Assembly: GCA_007748055.1 (NCBI GenBank) | Contig: CP036279.1 | Span: 1,798,001-1,862,000 of the forward strand | Length of the DNA: 64,000 bases | DNA from: Kolteria novifilia | Lineage (GTDB): Bacteria; Planctomycetota; Planctomycetia; Kolteriales; Kolteriaceae | Direction of reading: 5' to 3' | In this document: positions 18,100-26,301 of the stretch, in pieces | Position numbering within the stretch: position 1 is the first letter of the stretch | How the letters are laid out: each line of letters opens with the position of its first letter | The notes under the pieces: generated by a model | Database searches by the model: none | Seen by the model: only the letters and a program-made list of their open reading frames with translations | What the model was told of the DNA's origin: nothing | Position numbers and translations under genes: made by a program

Positions 18100-18642
18100 C
18101 TACGAACCGCTGGGTGTTCCCAACGGGCGGCAGCGCATCCAGACGATGCCGCTGGGGTAGGGCTTCGACTCGACGAGCTTCAGTTCCTCGAGGGGATGGG
18201 CGGCGTCGACGAGGGGAATGCCCGCGCCGAGCAAGGTCGGCACCACGGCGATCGCGTACTCGGTGATGAGTCCCTTCTTTTGGAACGAGGTCGCCAGTTT
18301 CCCTCCGCCCATCAGCCAGATCCGCTCGTGCTCGTCGGCGAGTGACTCGACCCACTCGTCGGGTTCTTGTCGGGTGAGTGTCACCGACGGATCGGCAATG
18401 GGAAGTTCGCGACGGGTGAGTACCCAACTTGGACGGTCGGGCATTGGCCACGTGTCGAGTTTGAGCATGAACTCATACGACGCGCTGCCCATGACGATCG
18501 CGTCGATGGTGGCGTAGAAGTCGCTAAAGCCGTTGTCGTCGCCGGGCTGCTCGAACCGCCCGAGCCAGTCGACGCCACCGGTAGGGGTGGCGATGAAGCC
18601 GTCGAGCGTGCTGGCCGCGTGATAGATGATTTCGGGAGGCAT
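18100..18642 (-). CDS. DHFR/RibD C-terminal-like reductase
   Basis: 180 residues of the dihydrofolate reductase-like family. The N-terminal strand IIYHAASTLDGFIA, the GGVDWLGRF segment, IDAIVMGSASYEFM, VLTRRELP, ERIWLMGGGKLATSFQ and YAIAVVPTLLGAGIPLV match the RibD C-terminal domain fold that uses NAD(P)H. These stand-alone proteins (YyaP/YwjB type) have no settled substrate. It is monocistronic and cytoplasmic. Confidence 0.85.
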   Translation of the reverse strand: MPPEIIYHAASTLDGFIATPTGGVDWLGRFEQPGDDNGFSDFYATIDAIVMGSASYEFMLKLDTWPMPDRPSWVLTRRELPIADPSVTLTRQEPDEWVESLADEHERIWLMGGGKLATSFQKKGLITEYAIAVVPTLLGAGIPLVDAAHPLEELKLVESKPYPSGIVWMRCRPLGTPSGS

Positions 18643-18856
18643 GACGTGAGTCCATTCGCGTGTTTGCCAGGGAACAAGGGATGTGCCGCAGTTTGCGAGT
18701 TCTCACTCGTCGTCGATGGCTGACACGCAGCCAATGGCATTCCGGGTAGTGTAGGAGATTGCGAGCGACAAGGGCCGCCGCGTCTTATCGACGGCCAGAG
18801 GGGGGCGACGTCCGTGTGCGGGAACGTCGATCGCGAGTAGGGCCGCTTGCCGCGAC

Positions 18857-19093
18857 TTATCCCTCCGCGAGGTCCTGTCCCTCGATCATTGCTTCAAAGA
18901 CGCTGCCACGGGAGCTGCCGGGTTTGTCGGCCGACCAGTCACCGATCGCTTCGTTGATCGCGGCGATGTCTTCCTCCTCGTCGGAGAGGGCCCGGAAGGC
19001 GTCAAGGAGCAACTCGTCTTCATCTCGATACTTGCCGGTCTTCATGCGGCTCGAGACGATCCGTTGGAGTGCATCAGGAAACTGATAGCTCAT
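18857..19093 (-). CDS. ParD-like antitoxin, no toxin partner
   Basis: 78 residues starting MSYQFPDALQRIVSSRMKTG, then KYRDEDELLLDAFRAL: the N-terminal ribbon-helix-helix pattern of ParD/CopG-like antitoxins. The acidic tail is EEEDIAAINEAIGDW. GGGGAGA lies before the ATG at 19093. An in-frame start six codons upstream is less likely. No RelE/ParE-like frame follows in the next 200 bp or precedes the gene, so it is an orphan antitoxin or a small regulator. Confidence 0.75.
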   Translation of the reverse strand: MSYQFPDALQRIVSSRMKTGKYRDEDELLLDAFRALSDEEEDIAAINEAIGDWSADKPGSSRGSVFEAMIEGQDLAEG

Positions 19094-19450
19094 GGTGTCT
19101 CCCCTGGCCAAAAGAACAGACCCGTGAACGCGTGGACGCGAAGACTGGAATTGATGTGCTTCGCCGCTTAGCGAGCTGAGCAGCCGCCCCAGCGGACCGC
19201 GTCGACCGTATCAGTCGAACAAGCCGAAGTCAACGATTCGGCGCGGCGTTCACCAAGTATTCATCAATGGGCGGAGAAACCCAGTTCCGCGGCTGGATTC
19301 TCCCGTCGTCCGTCCGTGAATGATAGACCCAGCCCAGGGCTGATCAAGGGACGGCGCCCGGCGTCGCGGCCGCTCCACGGCGACTTGGGCTCGCGTCATC
19401 GACTCCCCTGAGGTAGAGACAACGATGACGTTCTCACGCCCCGACTCGGG
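19094..19450. other. 357-bp gap, nothing recognised
   Basis: This lies between the divergent antitoxin and SGNH hydrolase genes. No gene, RNA or repeat is supported. Confidence 0.35.
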
Positions 19451-20647
19451 ATGGAGCCCCGGATGCCGATCACCTGGAAACGCCGCGTCGTCTTCGCTTT
19501 CGTTCCGCTCCTGGGAATGCTCGCCCTGGGCGAACTGCTGGCGCGCGGATGGCTCTACACTGTTGCCGGTCCCGAGCACTATCCGAAGTTCGCCGTCCCC
19601 AGCGAGTTCCCGCAAGCCGCGAAGTATCGTCCGCACCACTACCTCTGTTATGTGCCGCAGCCGAACTACCACCGCGGGATGATGTCGCACAACTCCTTGG
19701 GCTATCGCGGCAAGGAGATCAATCAGCCAAAACCTCCGGGTACGTTACGCATCGTGACGTTGGGAGGTTCGACGACTTATGGCGAGTTCATCGACCGCGA
19801 CGAGGCGACCTATCCCGCGAGAGTGGAGCACTACCTGAGGGAAAGGACCGGCCGCGGTGACATCGAGGTGATCAACGCGGGTTGCCCGGGGTACAACTCG
19901 TGGGAGTCGTTGGGCAACCTCCAGCATCGCGTGCTCGACCTCGAGCCCGACCTCGTGATCGTCTACCACGGCGTCAACGACGTGCACTGCCGGCTGGTCC
20001 GACCCGACGCCTACGCCGCGGACAACAGCGGTCGTCGCCAGCATTGGACGCCGCCGATCGAGACGCGACTTTGTCGGTATTCGTGCCTGGCGCGGGTCGT
20101 TGGACACTTCGTCGGCTTGTGGCGCTTGCCGGGGGTCGACTCCTACGTCCGTGCGCCGACCTGCGATCCGGGCCTATCGGGGCCGAGCGAGCGCATCGGC
20201 GGCGATCCGATGCGGGCCCTCGATCGCAATCCGCCCATCCACTTCGATCGCAACCTGCGATCGATGATCGGCGTCGCCAGGGCTCACGGGATCGAGATCG
20301 TCCTTGCGACCTGGGCCTCGTGTCCGGCCAAGGGCGACTACATCGCCACGCCGCACTATCGCCGCGGGGTGGTCGAGGCGAACGAGGTCATCCGCTTGGT
20401 CGCCGGGGAGCGGAACGCGCCGCTGCTCGAGTTGGCCAGCGCGATGCCGGTCGATCCCGCGTTCTGGCGCGACGGTCGGCACGTGAATGCCGCCGGGGCT
20501 GATCGCCAGGGGCAGCTCGTGGCCGATTTCCTCGTCGAGCGTGGCCTCGTCCCCATGCCAGGTCCGTCTTCTGCCACGGTCGGCGAGAGGAGACCCGACG
20601 GCGGGCGAAGCAAGGCGATTCGGCGGAGTGAGCCCCCTCACCCCTAA
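19451..20647 (+). CDS. SGNH/GDSL-family hydrolase, membrane-anchored
   Basis: 398 residues. An N-terminal hydrophobic segment (about 12-35, VVFAFVPLLGMLALGELLA) is a signal anchor. SGNH block I is TLGGSTTYGE (Ser in GGS), the Gly block is NAGCPGYNSWES, block III is YHGVNDVHC (Asn), and block V is DGRHVNAAG (Asp/His). The fold hydrolyses ester or acetyl groups on glycans or lipids outside the membrane; the substrate is unknown. The last residues (RSEPPHP) are encoded by the CCCTCACCCCTAACCC repeat, which also supplies the TAA stop. The native C terminus may therefore have been replaced. An ATG at 19463 is an alternative start. Confidence 0.82.
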   Translation: MEPRMPITWKRRVVFAFVPLLGMLALGELLARGWLYTVAGPEHYPKFAVPSEFPQAAKYRPHHYLCYVPQPNYHRGMMSHNSLGYRGKEINQPKPPGTLRIVTLGGSTTYGEFIDRDEATYPARVEHYLRERTGRGDIEVINAGCPGYNSWESLGNLQHRVLDLEPDLVIVYHGVNDVHCRLVRPDAYAADNSGRRQHWTPPIETRLCRYSCLARVVGHFVGLWRLPGVDSYVRAPTCDPGLSGPSERIGGDPMRALDRNPPIHFDRNLRSMIGVARAHGIEIVLATWASCPAKGDYIATPHYRRGVVEANEVIRLVAGERNAPLLELASAMPVDPAFWRDGRHVNAAGADRQGQLVADFLVERGLVPMPGPSSATVGERRPDGGRSKAIRRSEPPHP

Positions 20648-20953
20648 CCCCTCTCCCGATGGGAGAGGGGAACAAGAGAGAGTGTCGATCGTCGTGCGTG
20701 TCAGGCAGTAGCCTGACCTACGGGTTGAAGGATCTCGAAGCGTCGCCTCTTCCTGACCTCTCCCTGTGGGAGAGGTCGGTGAGCGAAGCGAGCCGGGTGA
20801 GGGGACGAAATGATCTGGGTAACGAAGTGGTTCGTTGAAAGACGAATCCCCTCACCCCTAACCCCTCTCCCATCGGGAGAGGGGAACAAGTGGCGAACTC
20901 TCCCACGGGGAGAGGGGAACAAATGGCGACCTCTCCCACGGGGAGAGGGGAAC
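20636..20953. repeat. Composite palindromic repeat, copy B with extra hairpins
   Basis: A CCCTCACCCC-TAACCCC plus CTCTCCCGATGGGAGAGGGG module begins at the end of the SGNH gene. From 20695 a full composite element follows: GTCAGGCAGTAGCCTGACC, CTGACCTCTCCCTGTGGGAGAGGTCGG, then CCCTCACCCCTAACCCC and three tandem hairpins of the CTCTCCC..GGGAGAGGGG type up to 20953. The order matches 7765-7956 with two extra hairpins. It fills the whole 333-bp gap before the next gene. Confidence 0.88.
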
Positions 20954-20980
20954 TAAAGCGTACACGGAGATCCTGATTCG

Positions 20981-23431
20981 TTGTCGAACTCGAACGATTG
21001 TGTTGCTTCGGAAGCATCATCTTCGGAGCAGAGCGTGGTGCCAAGTTCTTCTCCTCTCCGAGTGATGCTCCTCTGCCTGCTCTTTTTCCTGTCGGGAGCG
21101 GCCGGGCTGATCTACGAGATCTCCTGGGCACGCCAGATCGGGTTGCTCTTCGGGCATACGGCCCGGGCGGCGGCGGTGGTTCTTTTCGGCTACTTCTGCG
21201 GATTGACGTTCGGCTATCTCCTCGCGGGGCAACTCGCCCCACGACTGAAGCGTCCGCTCCGTTGGTACGGCTGGGTCGAACTTCTCGTCGCGGGTTGGGC
21301 TCTCCTGGTCCCGCTGCTGCTGGCGGGAATCTCTCGCTCGCCGGTGGTGCCGCTGATTCACCACTCCTCCGAGTGGGTGCGCGAACCGGCTCGTTTTCTC
21401 GCGGCGTCGTTGATCCTCCTGCCGGCGACGATCGGGCTGGGGGCGACGCTTCCGCTCTTGGCCGAGCACCTTTGGCGGCGTGGCCGGGAGGAGAGCTTGC
21501 GGTTGCCGACGATCGCTTACTCCGCCAACACGGCGGGGGCTGTCGTCGGTGTCGTGCTGGCGACTTTCGTCTTCATCCTCTGGATCGGTGTCACCTCCAG
21601 CAGCTACCTCGCCGCGACGATATCGGCCCTCGTCGGAGTTGCGGCTTGGCTCCTTTCCGCGAATGAGCCCGTTGCCGTCGCCTCGGTGGCCGAGCCTCAT
21701 CCGACGCCGTCCTCGCATGACTCGCGCCCCTGGCTGTGGCTGGTCGCGGCGTCTGGATTCGGGGCGTTGGTCCTCGAGGTGGCGTACACGGCTCTTTTCG
21801 CGATGGTCCTGCACAACAGCGTCTACACCTTCGGCGCGATCCTCGCGGTCTTTCTGCTGGGGCTGGCGGTCGGAGCCTTTCTCGCCGCGTGCTTACTCGA
21901 GCGAGTCGTCGCCGAGCGGCTGGCCCGCTGGTGTTGCCTGGCGGCAGGTGTGTCGATTCCCGTCTCGTTGGCGGTCTTCTGGCTCGTGACTCGGTTCGAC
22001 TACGTCGCTCCGCGCGGGGGGCTGGTCGTCTACGCCACCGGCGTGCTCGGCGTCGTCGCGGCAGTGGTGCTGGTGCCGTCGACGCTCCTGGGGATGCTGC
22101 TGCCGATTTGCTGGTCGGCACTGCATCGGGGCAACTCGCGTCTCGGAGTGGCGATCGGGAGTCCCACCGCGATCAACTCGTTGGCGGGAGCCCTCGGCGC
22201 TCTGGCGGCGAGTTTCGTGATCCTCCCGTGGCTCGGGCTGTGGGGAGGGTTCCTGGTTGTCGCGTTTCTCTTCGTGAGCTTGGCGACCCGATTTGGCTCG
22301 TGGAGTCGTCCGGCACGATGGGGAGTCGCGGGAGCCGCGGGGGGCGTCCTTCTCGTAGCGATCTTCGCTCCCGAACGGGGCCAGATCGTGGAGAAACACG
22401 AACGCGTCGTGCGCGGCTGGCGAAGCCCCTATGGCTGGATCGACGTTGTCGACAACGAGAAAACCGGTTCGCGTCGGCTGCGGCAGAACATCTTCTACTC
22501 GATGGGTTCGACGGGAAGCTTCACCGACGAGTCGCGGCAAGGGCGTATCCCGCTGCTGCTTCACCCCAGCCCGCGAAAGGTGCTCTTCCTCGGGCTCGCG
22601 ACGGGAATCACCGCCAGCGAGGGGCTGCGTCATCCCGAAATCGAACGGCTCGAGGTGGTCGAGCTCATTCCGGAGGTGGTCGAGGCGGCCGGCTATTTCG
22701 CTGGATCCAACGGGGACCTTCTTGAAAACGAGCGGGTCGAGGTCCACGTCAACGACGCGCGTCATCACCTGCTCCTGTCGGACCAGACGTTCGACGTCAT
22801 CGTGTCGGACCTCTTCGTGCCTTGGGAGAGCCAGACCGGCTACCTCTACACCGTGGAGCACTACCGGAGCGCCCGGGCGCGACTGGCTCCGGGGGGGCTC
22901 TTTTGTCAGTGGATCGCCTTGTGGCAAGTGAGCCAACGCGAGTTCGAGATGATCGCCAACAGCATGGCGGCGGTCTTTCCGCACGTGACGTTGTGGTGGG
23001 GCAACTTCGATGGGAGGTGGCCGGTGATCGCCCTCGTGGGATCGAATGACGTGATTCACTTGGACGCGGCGGGGCTCGATGAACGCTTGGAGCACTTCCG
23101 TCGAGATCACGTCGAGCGCGATCCGCTCTTGCGATCGAGTTCGTCGTTGGCGGATCTGTTCATTGGGGATTGGTCGTTTGACGCAGCGGGGACGCTGAAC
23201 ACGGACGAGCACCCACGTGTCGAGTTCTTGGCTCCGATTGCCAACGCGACAGGCAGGAAACTGACGGAACGGGAGTTGCTGTCGTACTTTCGCGACACGT
23301 TATGCCACTTAGTTCAGGAGGGGGTGAAGTCGACGGGACGTCCGTTCGACTTTGACGCCCGCCGACGAAGGCAGCAAATTCTGCTGGAATCATGGAGTTT
23401 CGAGTCATCGGGCGATTCTGAAGGGGAGTAG
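20981..23431 (+). CDS. Membrane-bound spermidine synthase-like (fused transporter/SAM domain) protein
   Basis: 816 residues. The first about 470 are a run of roughly a dozen membrane helices, beginning LLCLLFFLSGAAGLIYEISWARQIG, a motif common in this group. The C-terminal third is a spermidine-synthase-like Rossmann domain: KVLFLGLATGITASEG (SAM loop), VEVVELIPEVVE, NDARHHLLLSDQTFDVIVSD and LYTVEHY. Such fusions are annotated as spermidine synthases, but substrate and product are unproven, and the key aminopropyltransferase aspartates cannot be confirmed here. The TTG at 20981 has ACGGAGA upstream. The GTG/ATG at about 21062-21065 is an alternative that starts directly at the first helix. 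Confidence 0.8.
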   Translation: MSNSNDCVASEASSSEQSVVPSSSPLRVMLLCLLFFLSGAAGLIYEISWARQIGLLFGHTARAAAVVLFGYFCGLTFGYLLAGQLAPRLKRPLRWYGWVELLVAGWALLVPLLLAGISRSPVVPLIHHSSEWVREPARFLAASLILLPATIGLGATLPLLAEHLWRRGREESLRLPTIAYSANTAGAVVGVVLATFVFILWIGVTSSSYLAATISALVGVAAWLLSANEPVAVASVAEPHPTPSSHDSRPWLWLVAASGFGALVLEVAYTALFAMVLHNSVYTFGAILAVFLLGLAVGAFLAACLLERVVAERLARWCCLAAGVSIPVSLAVFWLVTRFDYVAPRGGLVVYATGVLGVVAAVVLVPSTLLGMLLPICWSALHRGNSRLGVAIGSPTAINSLAGALGALAASFVILPWLGLWGGFLVVAFLFVSLATRFGSWSRPARWGVAGAAGGVLLVAIFAPERGQIVEKHERVVRGWRSPYGWIDVVDNEKTGSRRLRQNIFYSMGSTGSFTDESRQGRIPLLLHPSPRKVLFLGLATGITASEGLRHPEIERLEVVELIPEVVEAAGYFAGSNGDLLENERVEVHVNDARHHLLLSDQTFDVIVSDLFVPWESQTGYLYTVEHYRSARARLAPGGLFCQWIALWQVSQREFEMIANSMAAVFPHVTLWWGNFDGRWPVIALVGSNDVIHLDAAGLDERLEHFRRDHVERDPLLRSSSSLADLFIGDWSFDAAGTLNTDEHPRVEFLAPIANATGRKLTERELLSYFRDTLCHLVQEGVKSTGRPFDFDARRRRQQILLESWSFESSGDSEGE

Positions 23432-23563
23432 GAACGCCTCGGGAGATCATCGATGAACCGTGCCCTCTTTTTAGGCAGAGCGGGGAGGGTTCGAGTCAAC
23501 GGTGCGAAGGTGGCACAAGGGATTCGGGGTGAGGCAGTCGTGTCGAAAGGTGCCCGGCAGGTG

Positions 23564-23583
23564 TTTGTGAAAAGTTTCACAAA
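23564..23583. promoter_or_regulatory. Operator-like palindrome upstream of sigma-factor promoter
   Basis: Perfect 9-bp arms TTTGTGAAA and TTTCACAAA are separated by AG. It ends six bases before the -35 element at 23590, a position suited to an activator or repressor. The binding protein is unknown; the half-site TGTGA recalls CRP/FNR-family sites. Confidence 0.6.
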
Positions 23584-23589
23584 TAGCGA

Positions 23590-23617
23590 TTGACGGGCGC
23601 ATTCCGGGGTCTAGAAT
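23590..23617 (+). promoter_or_regulatory. Sigma-70-type promoter of the sigma-factor gene
   Basis: TTGACG and TAGAAT with 16-bp spacing, about 120 bp before the sigma-factor ATG. One of the clearest promoters in the window. Confidence 0.65.
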
Positions 23618-23737
23618 CAGTACAAAGTTAATGCTGATTCGCTGGGCGACGACCAAGGGTCACGCCCAGACGCCATCCGCGGGCGTGGTCCTGGAGTCCT
23701 GAGGGATCAATCTTCCTCTTCCGGCCAAGGAGTCGCC

Positions 23738-24748
23738 ATGAGATCTGCGCGGTCTCGCGAAAGCTTCCCTTCGCAACAGTTGTCCATCGCCGACGATCGG
23801 ATGCCTTCCCCCTATGCCCTCAATGGGGGCATTGCCGTTCTCACTCCCGACGAGGAGGCCGAACTTGTTGCTCGGATCGATGTCATCCGTGCTCGGATCG
23901 AGCGCACCGTCGCGCCCGTCCTTCGGCAAGCACCCGAGGATGTCAAACTCGATCACTTCGACCAGATCATGACTTACTTCTACCGAGTCCGTTCCACACT
24001 GAAACGCTCCCTCGTCAAGAAGGTCGAAACCGATCTGACCGAGTACACCCGGATTCGCGACACGCTGGTCCTCTCGAATCTGCCTTGGGTGACGAAACTC
24101 GCCCGTTCGCAGCGGCAATCCGCGGTGTCGGAGGAGGATCTCTTTCAGGAAGGGGTCTGCGGACTGCTCAAGGCGATCGACCGTTTCGAGGCCGCGCGCG
24201 GCTTGCGGTTGATGACTTACGCGACGTGGTACATCCGCGAGGCGATGCAGCAGATCCGCGCTCGCCAATCGCACTTGGTGTCGTTGTCGGCCCACGATCA
24301 GACGCTGCTGGGACGCGTCGAGGCCGAGCGAGCCGCTTTCACCCACCATCACGAACGGGCCCCCAGCAACGTCGAGCTCAAGGAGCGCGTTCCGGGCAAG
24401 CCCCGCTCGCTCAAGCAACTGCTGCACGTCCTCAATCCGACCGTCAGCCTCGATCGGGGCAACATGGAGGGGTCGATTCCGATCGCGATCGAGGACAGTG
24501 TCGCCGACTACGATCACAAGGACGAAGTTGAGAACACGATCGGGAAACTGCTCGAGTCGCTACCCAGCCGAGAGCGCTTCGTCGTCACTCGGCGGTTCGG
24601 ACTCGACGGGCAGAAGCCGACATCGCTCGAAGCGCTCGGCGACGATCTGAAGGTGAGCAAGGAGCGCGTTCGTCAGCTCCAACGGCAAGCCATCAGGCGG
24701 ATGCAGGAACACGCCGACGAGGACGTTCTTGAGCTGAATATTGCCTGA
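23738..24748 (+). CDS. Sigma-70 family RNA polymerase sigma factor
   Basis: 336 residues, close to group 2/3 sigma factors in size. Region 2 is complete (about 105-180): DTLVLSNLPWVTKLA, SEEDLFQEGVCGLLKAIDRFE and RGLRLMTYATWYIREAMQQ (core binding and -10 recognition). Region 4 (about 275-325) has LPSRERFVVTRRFGLDG, SLEALGDDLKVSKERVRQLQRQAIRRM, the -35 reading helix-turn-helix. A region 3 lies between. The N-terminal region 1 is short, so this is an alternative factor rather than the housekeeping RpoD. Its own promoter with an adjacent palindrome suggests regulated expression. No anti-sigma gene is adjacent. Confidence 0.92.
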   Translation: MRSARSRESFPSQQLSIADDRMPSPYALNGGIAVLTPDEEAELVARIDVIRARIERTVAPVLRQAPEDVKLDHFDQIMTYFYRVRSTLKRSLVKKVETDLTEYTRIRDTLVLSNLPWVTKLARSQRQSAVSEEDLFQEGVCGLLKAIDRFEAARGLRLMTYATWYIREAMQQIRARQSHLVSLSAHDQTLLGRVEAERAAFTHHHERAPSNVELKERVPGKPRSLKQLLHVLNPTVSLDRGNMEGSIPIAIEDSVADYDHKDEVENTIGKLLESLPSRERFVVTRRFGLDGQKPTSLEALGDDLKVSKERVRQLQRQAIRRMQEHADEDVLELNIA

Positions 24749-24874
24749 TTTGGTCGGCTTTCGACGAAAACAGGCGGGATTTGGTCTCTTTTCTGACGAA
24801 TTTGAAGCGATTTCGGCGCAATTTGGTCGAAAACGGCTCCAAAACGATCCTTGAGGGCGGTCTTGGCGCGTCGC

Positions 24875-25639
24875 CTAGCGATGGCGCGGTTGGTGAGGGA
24901 GCCTGATGCCGCCGTCGACGTGGTAGATCGCTCCGTTGATCGCCTCGGACGCGCGATCGGCGAGAAAGAGCGCCACGCGAGCGATTTCTTCCGGCCGACA
25001 GAGCCGTCCCGCGGGGAGTCCCGCTCCACCTTTCTCCAGTTCCGCTTCCGAGTAGAACTTTCGTTCGCCGGGAGTGTCGACCCAACCCGGATGGATGATG
25101 TTGACGCGGATCCGGTGGTCGAACAACTCGGCCGCCGCGGTGAGGGCCATGCTGTCGACGGCCGCTTTGGCCATGTTGTAAGCCATCGCCCCCGGGTCGG
25201 GAATCTCCGCGTGATTCGATCCGATGACGACGATTGCGCCGCCCTCGCCCTGAGTGACGAGGGATCGTGAGACCGCCCTGACCGTGTGAAGAGCTCCCCA
25301 CATCGTCACGTCGATCGTGCGTTGAAAGCCCTCCAGGGCCATCTCGAGAAAGGGCCCCCGATCGCTAAAGGCGGCGTTTGCCACCGCCACGTCGAGTCTA
25401 CCAAATTCCTCAATCGTTTTTTTGACGACCGCATCGACGTCGTCCGGCTTGGTCACGTCGCAGGGAAAAAAGGCGGCTCGTCCCCCGTCGTTTTTGATCT
25501 CAGCGACGACATCCGAGGCATCGGCGATGTCGGTCACCGCGACCGCGGCGCCCGCTTGGGCGAAGATTTTCGCGGCGGCTGCTCCGATTCCTCGGGCTGC
25601 GCCGGTGATCAAGGCGACTTGGTCGGTGAATTCTGGCAT
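24875..25639 (-). CDS. SDR-family oxidoreductase
   Basis: 254 residues. The classical SDR motifs are all present: TGAARGIGAAAAKIFA (cofactor loop), CDVTKPDDVDAVV, VANAAF, catalytic Ser in VIGSNHAEIP, YNMAK (Tyr/Lys), and the C-terminal INGAIYHVDGGIRLP. Asp in VTDIADAS after beta-2 favours NAD(H). The substrate is unknown. It converges on the sigma-factor gene, and the 126 bp between them shows no clear terminator. Confidence 0.9.
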   Translation of the reverse strand: MPEFTDQVALITGAARGIGAAAAKIFAQAGAAVAVTDIADASDVVAEIKNDGGRAAFFPCDVTKPDDVDAVVKKTIEEFGRLDVAVANAAFSDRGPFLEMALEGFQRTIDVTMWGALHTVRAVSRSLVTQGEGGAIVVIGSNHAEIPDPGAMAYNMAKAAVDSMALTAAAELFDHRIRVNIIHPGWVDTPGERKFYSEAELEKGGAGLPAGRLCRPEEIARVALFLADRASEAINGAIYHVDGGIRLPHQPRHR

Positions 25640-25784
25640 CTGGGTGACTCAACAAGTGGGTGTTTGGTTAGTCTCGGAAGGAAACCGGTCGAAGGTCGGC
25701 GCCAACGATCCTTCTTCTATTCGTTATGAGGAGCGAGGCCGACGGCTTCAACGGACCGCGAATTGGATCCGAAAAGGGGGCAAC

Positions 25785-25994
25785 GTGTTCAATCCGTTCA
25801 AACCGGGGGGCGAGAGTGGTGCGAAGGAGGCTCCCCGGGCGTTCGACAAGACGAAATTCGTCGCGCTGGTGATCGCGACAATCGTCTTGTTGGTGATCCT
25901 CGCCGTGGTTCCCCAGCACAACATGATGGCCTTTGCTATCGGCGTCGGGTACGGGTTGGTGCTGCGGTATCTACTCTTTAGCCGGGTCTTCTGA
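25785..25994 (+). CDS. Small membrane protein, unknown function
   Basis: 69 residues. GTG at 25785 is preceded by AAGGGGG at ideal spacing. The N-terminal 25 residues are polar (FNPFKPGGESGAKEAPRAFD), followed by two hydrophobic segments, FVALVIATIVLLVILAVV and MMAFAIGVGYGLVLRYLLF. No family was recognised. The frame is open upstream, but only this part has credible protein character. Confidence 0.6.
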   Translation: MFNPFKPGGESGAKEAPRAFDKTKFVALVIATIVLLVILAVVPQHNMMAFAIGVGYGLVLRYLLFSRVF

Positions 25995-26017
25995 AGGTTG
26001 GACTGGTTAACCTCTCT

Positions 26018-26160
26018 GCATGCTCACGCAGGCGTGAGCCCTCGCATGCCCACGCAGGCGTGAGCCCTCTCTGCATGCTCACGCAGGCGTGAGCCCTCTC
26101 TGCATGCTCACGCAGGCGTGAGCCCTCTCTGCATGCTCACGCAGGCGTGAGCATGGCACC
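26018..26160. repeat. Five tandem palindromic units (26-29 bp)
   Basis: Units begin at 26018, 26044, 26073, 26102 and 26131, each with the core GCATGC(T/C)CACGCAGGCGTGAGC joined by CCTCTCT. The core is nearly self-complementary. The last unit ends in GCATGGCACCCAAGAA, the same flank found after the units at 39192 and 63183. Joiners are only 3-7 bp. Confidence 0.9.
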
Positions 26161-26221
26161 CAAGAAACGGGCAACAAGGCACCTAAGAGGGAAAGCACAG
26201 GTGGTTTTCGCGGGAGCGCGC

Positions 26222-26253
26222 AAAAAGAAAGGGCCGGCGAACAACCGGCCCTT
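26222..26253 (-). terminator. Rho-independent terminator of glnA
   Basis: A 9-bp perfect stem (AAGGGCCGG / CCGGCCCTT) is followed on the reverse strand by TTCTTTTTG, about 50 bp after the glnA stop. Confidence 0.8.
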
Positions 26254-26301
26254 GGGAAACTGCGATAAGCCCGCCACGGCACGAGGCCGTGGGGAAGCGA
26301 A

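Noticed and set aside
26018-26160. CRISPR-like array of regularly spaced repeats
   Set aside because: The joiners between units are only 3-7 bp and nearly identical, so there are no spacers, and no cas genes are nearby. The 25-bp tandem at 39092-39200 has no spacers at all.
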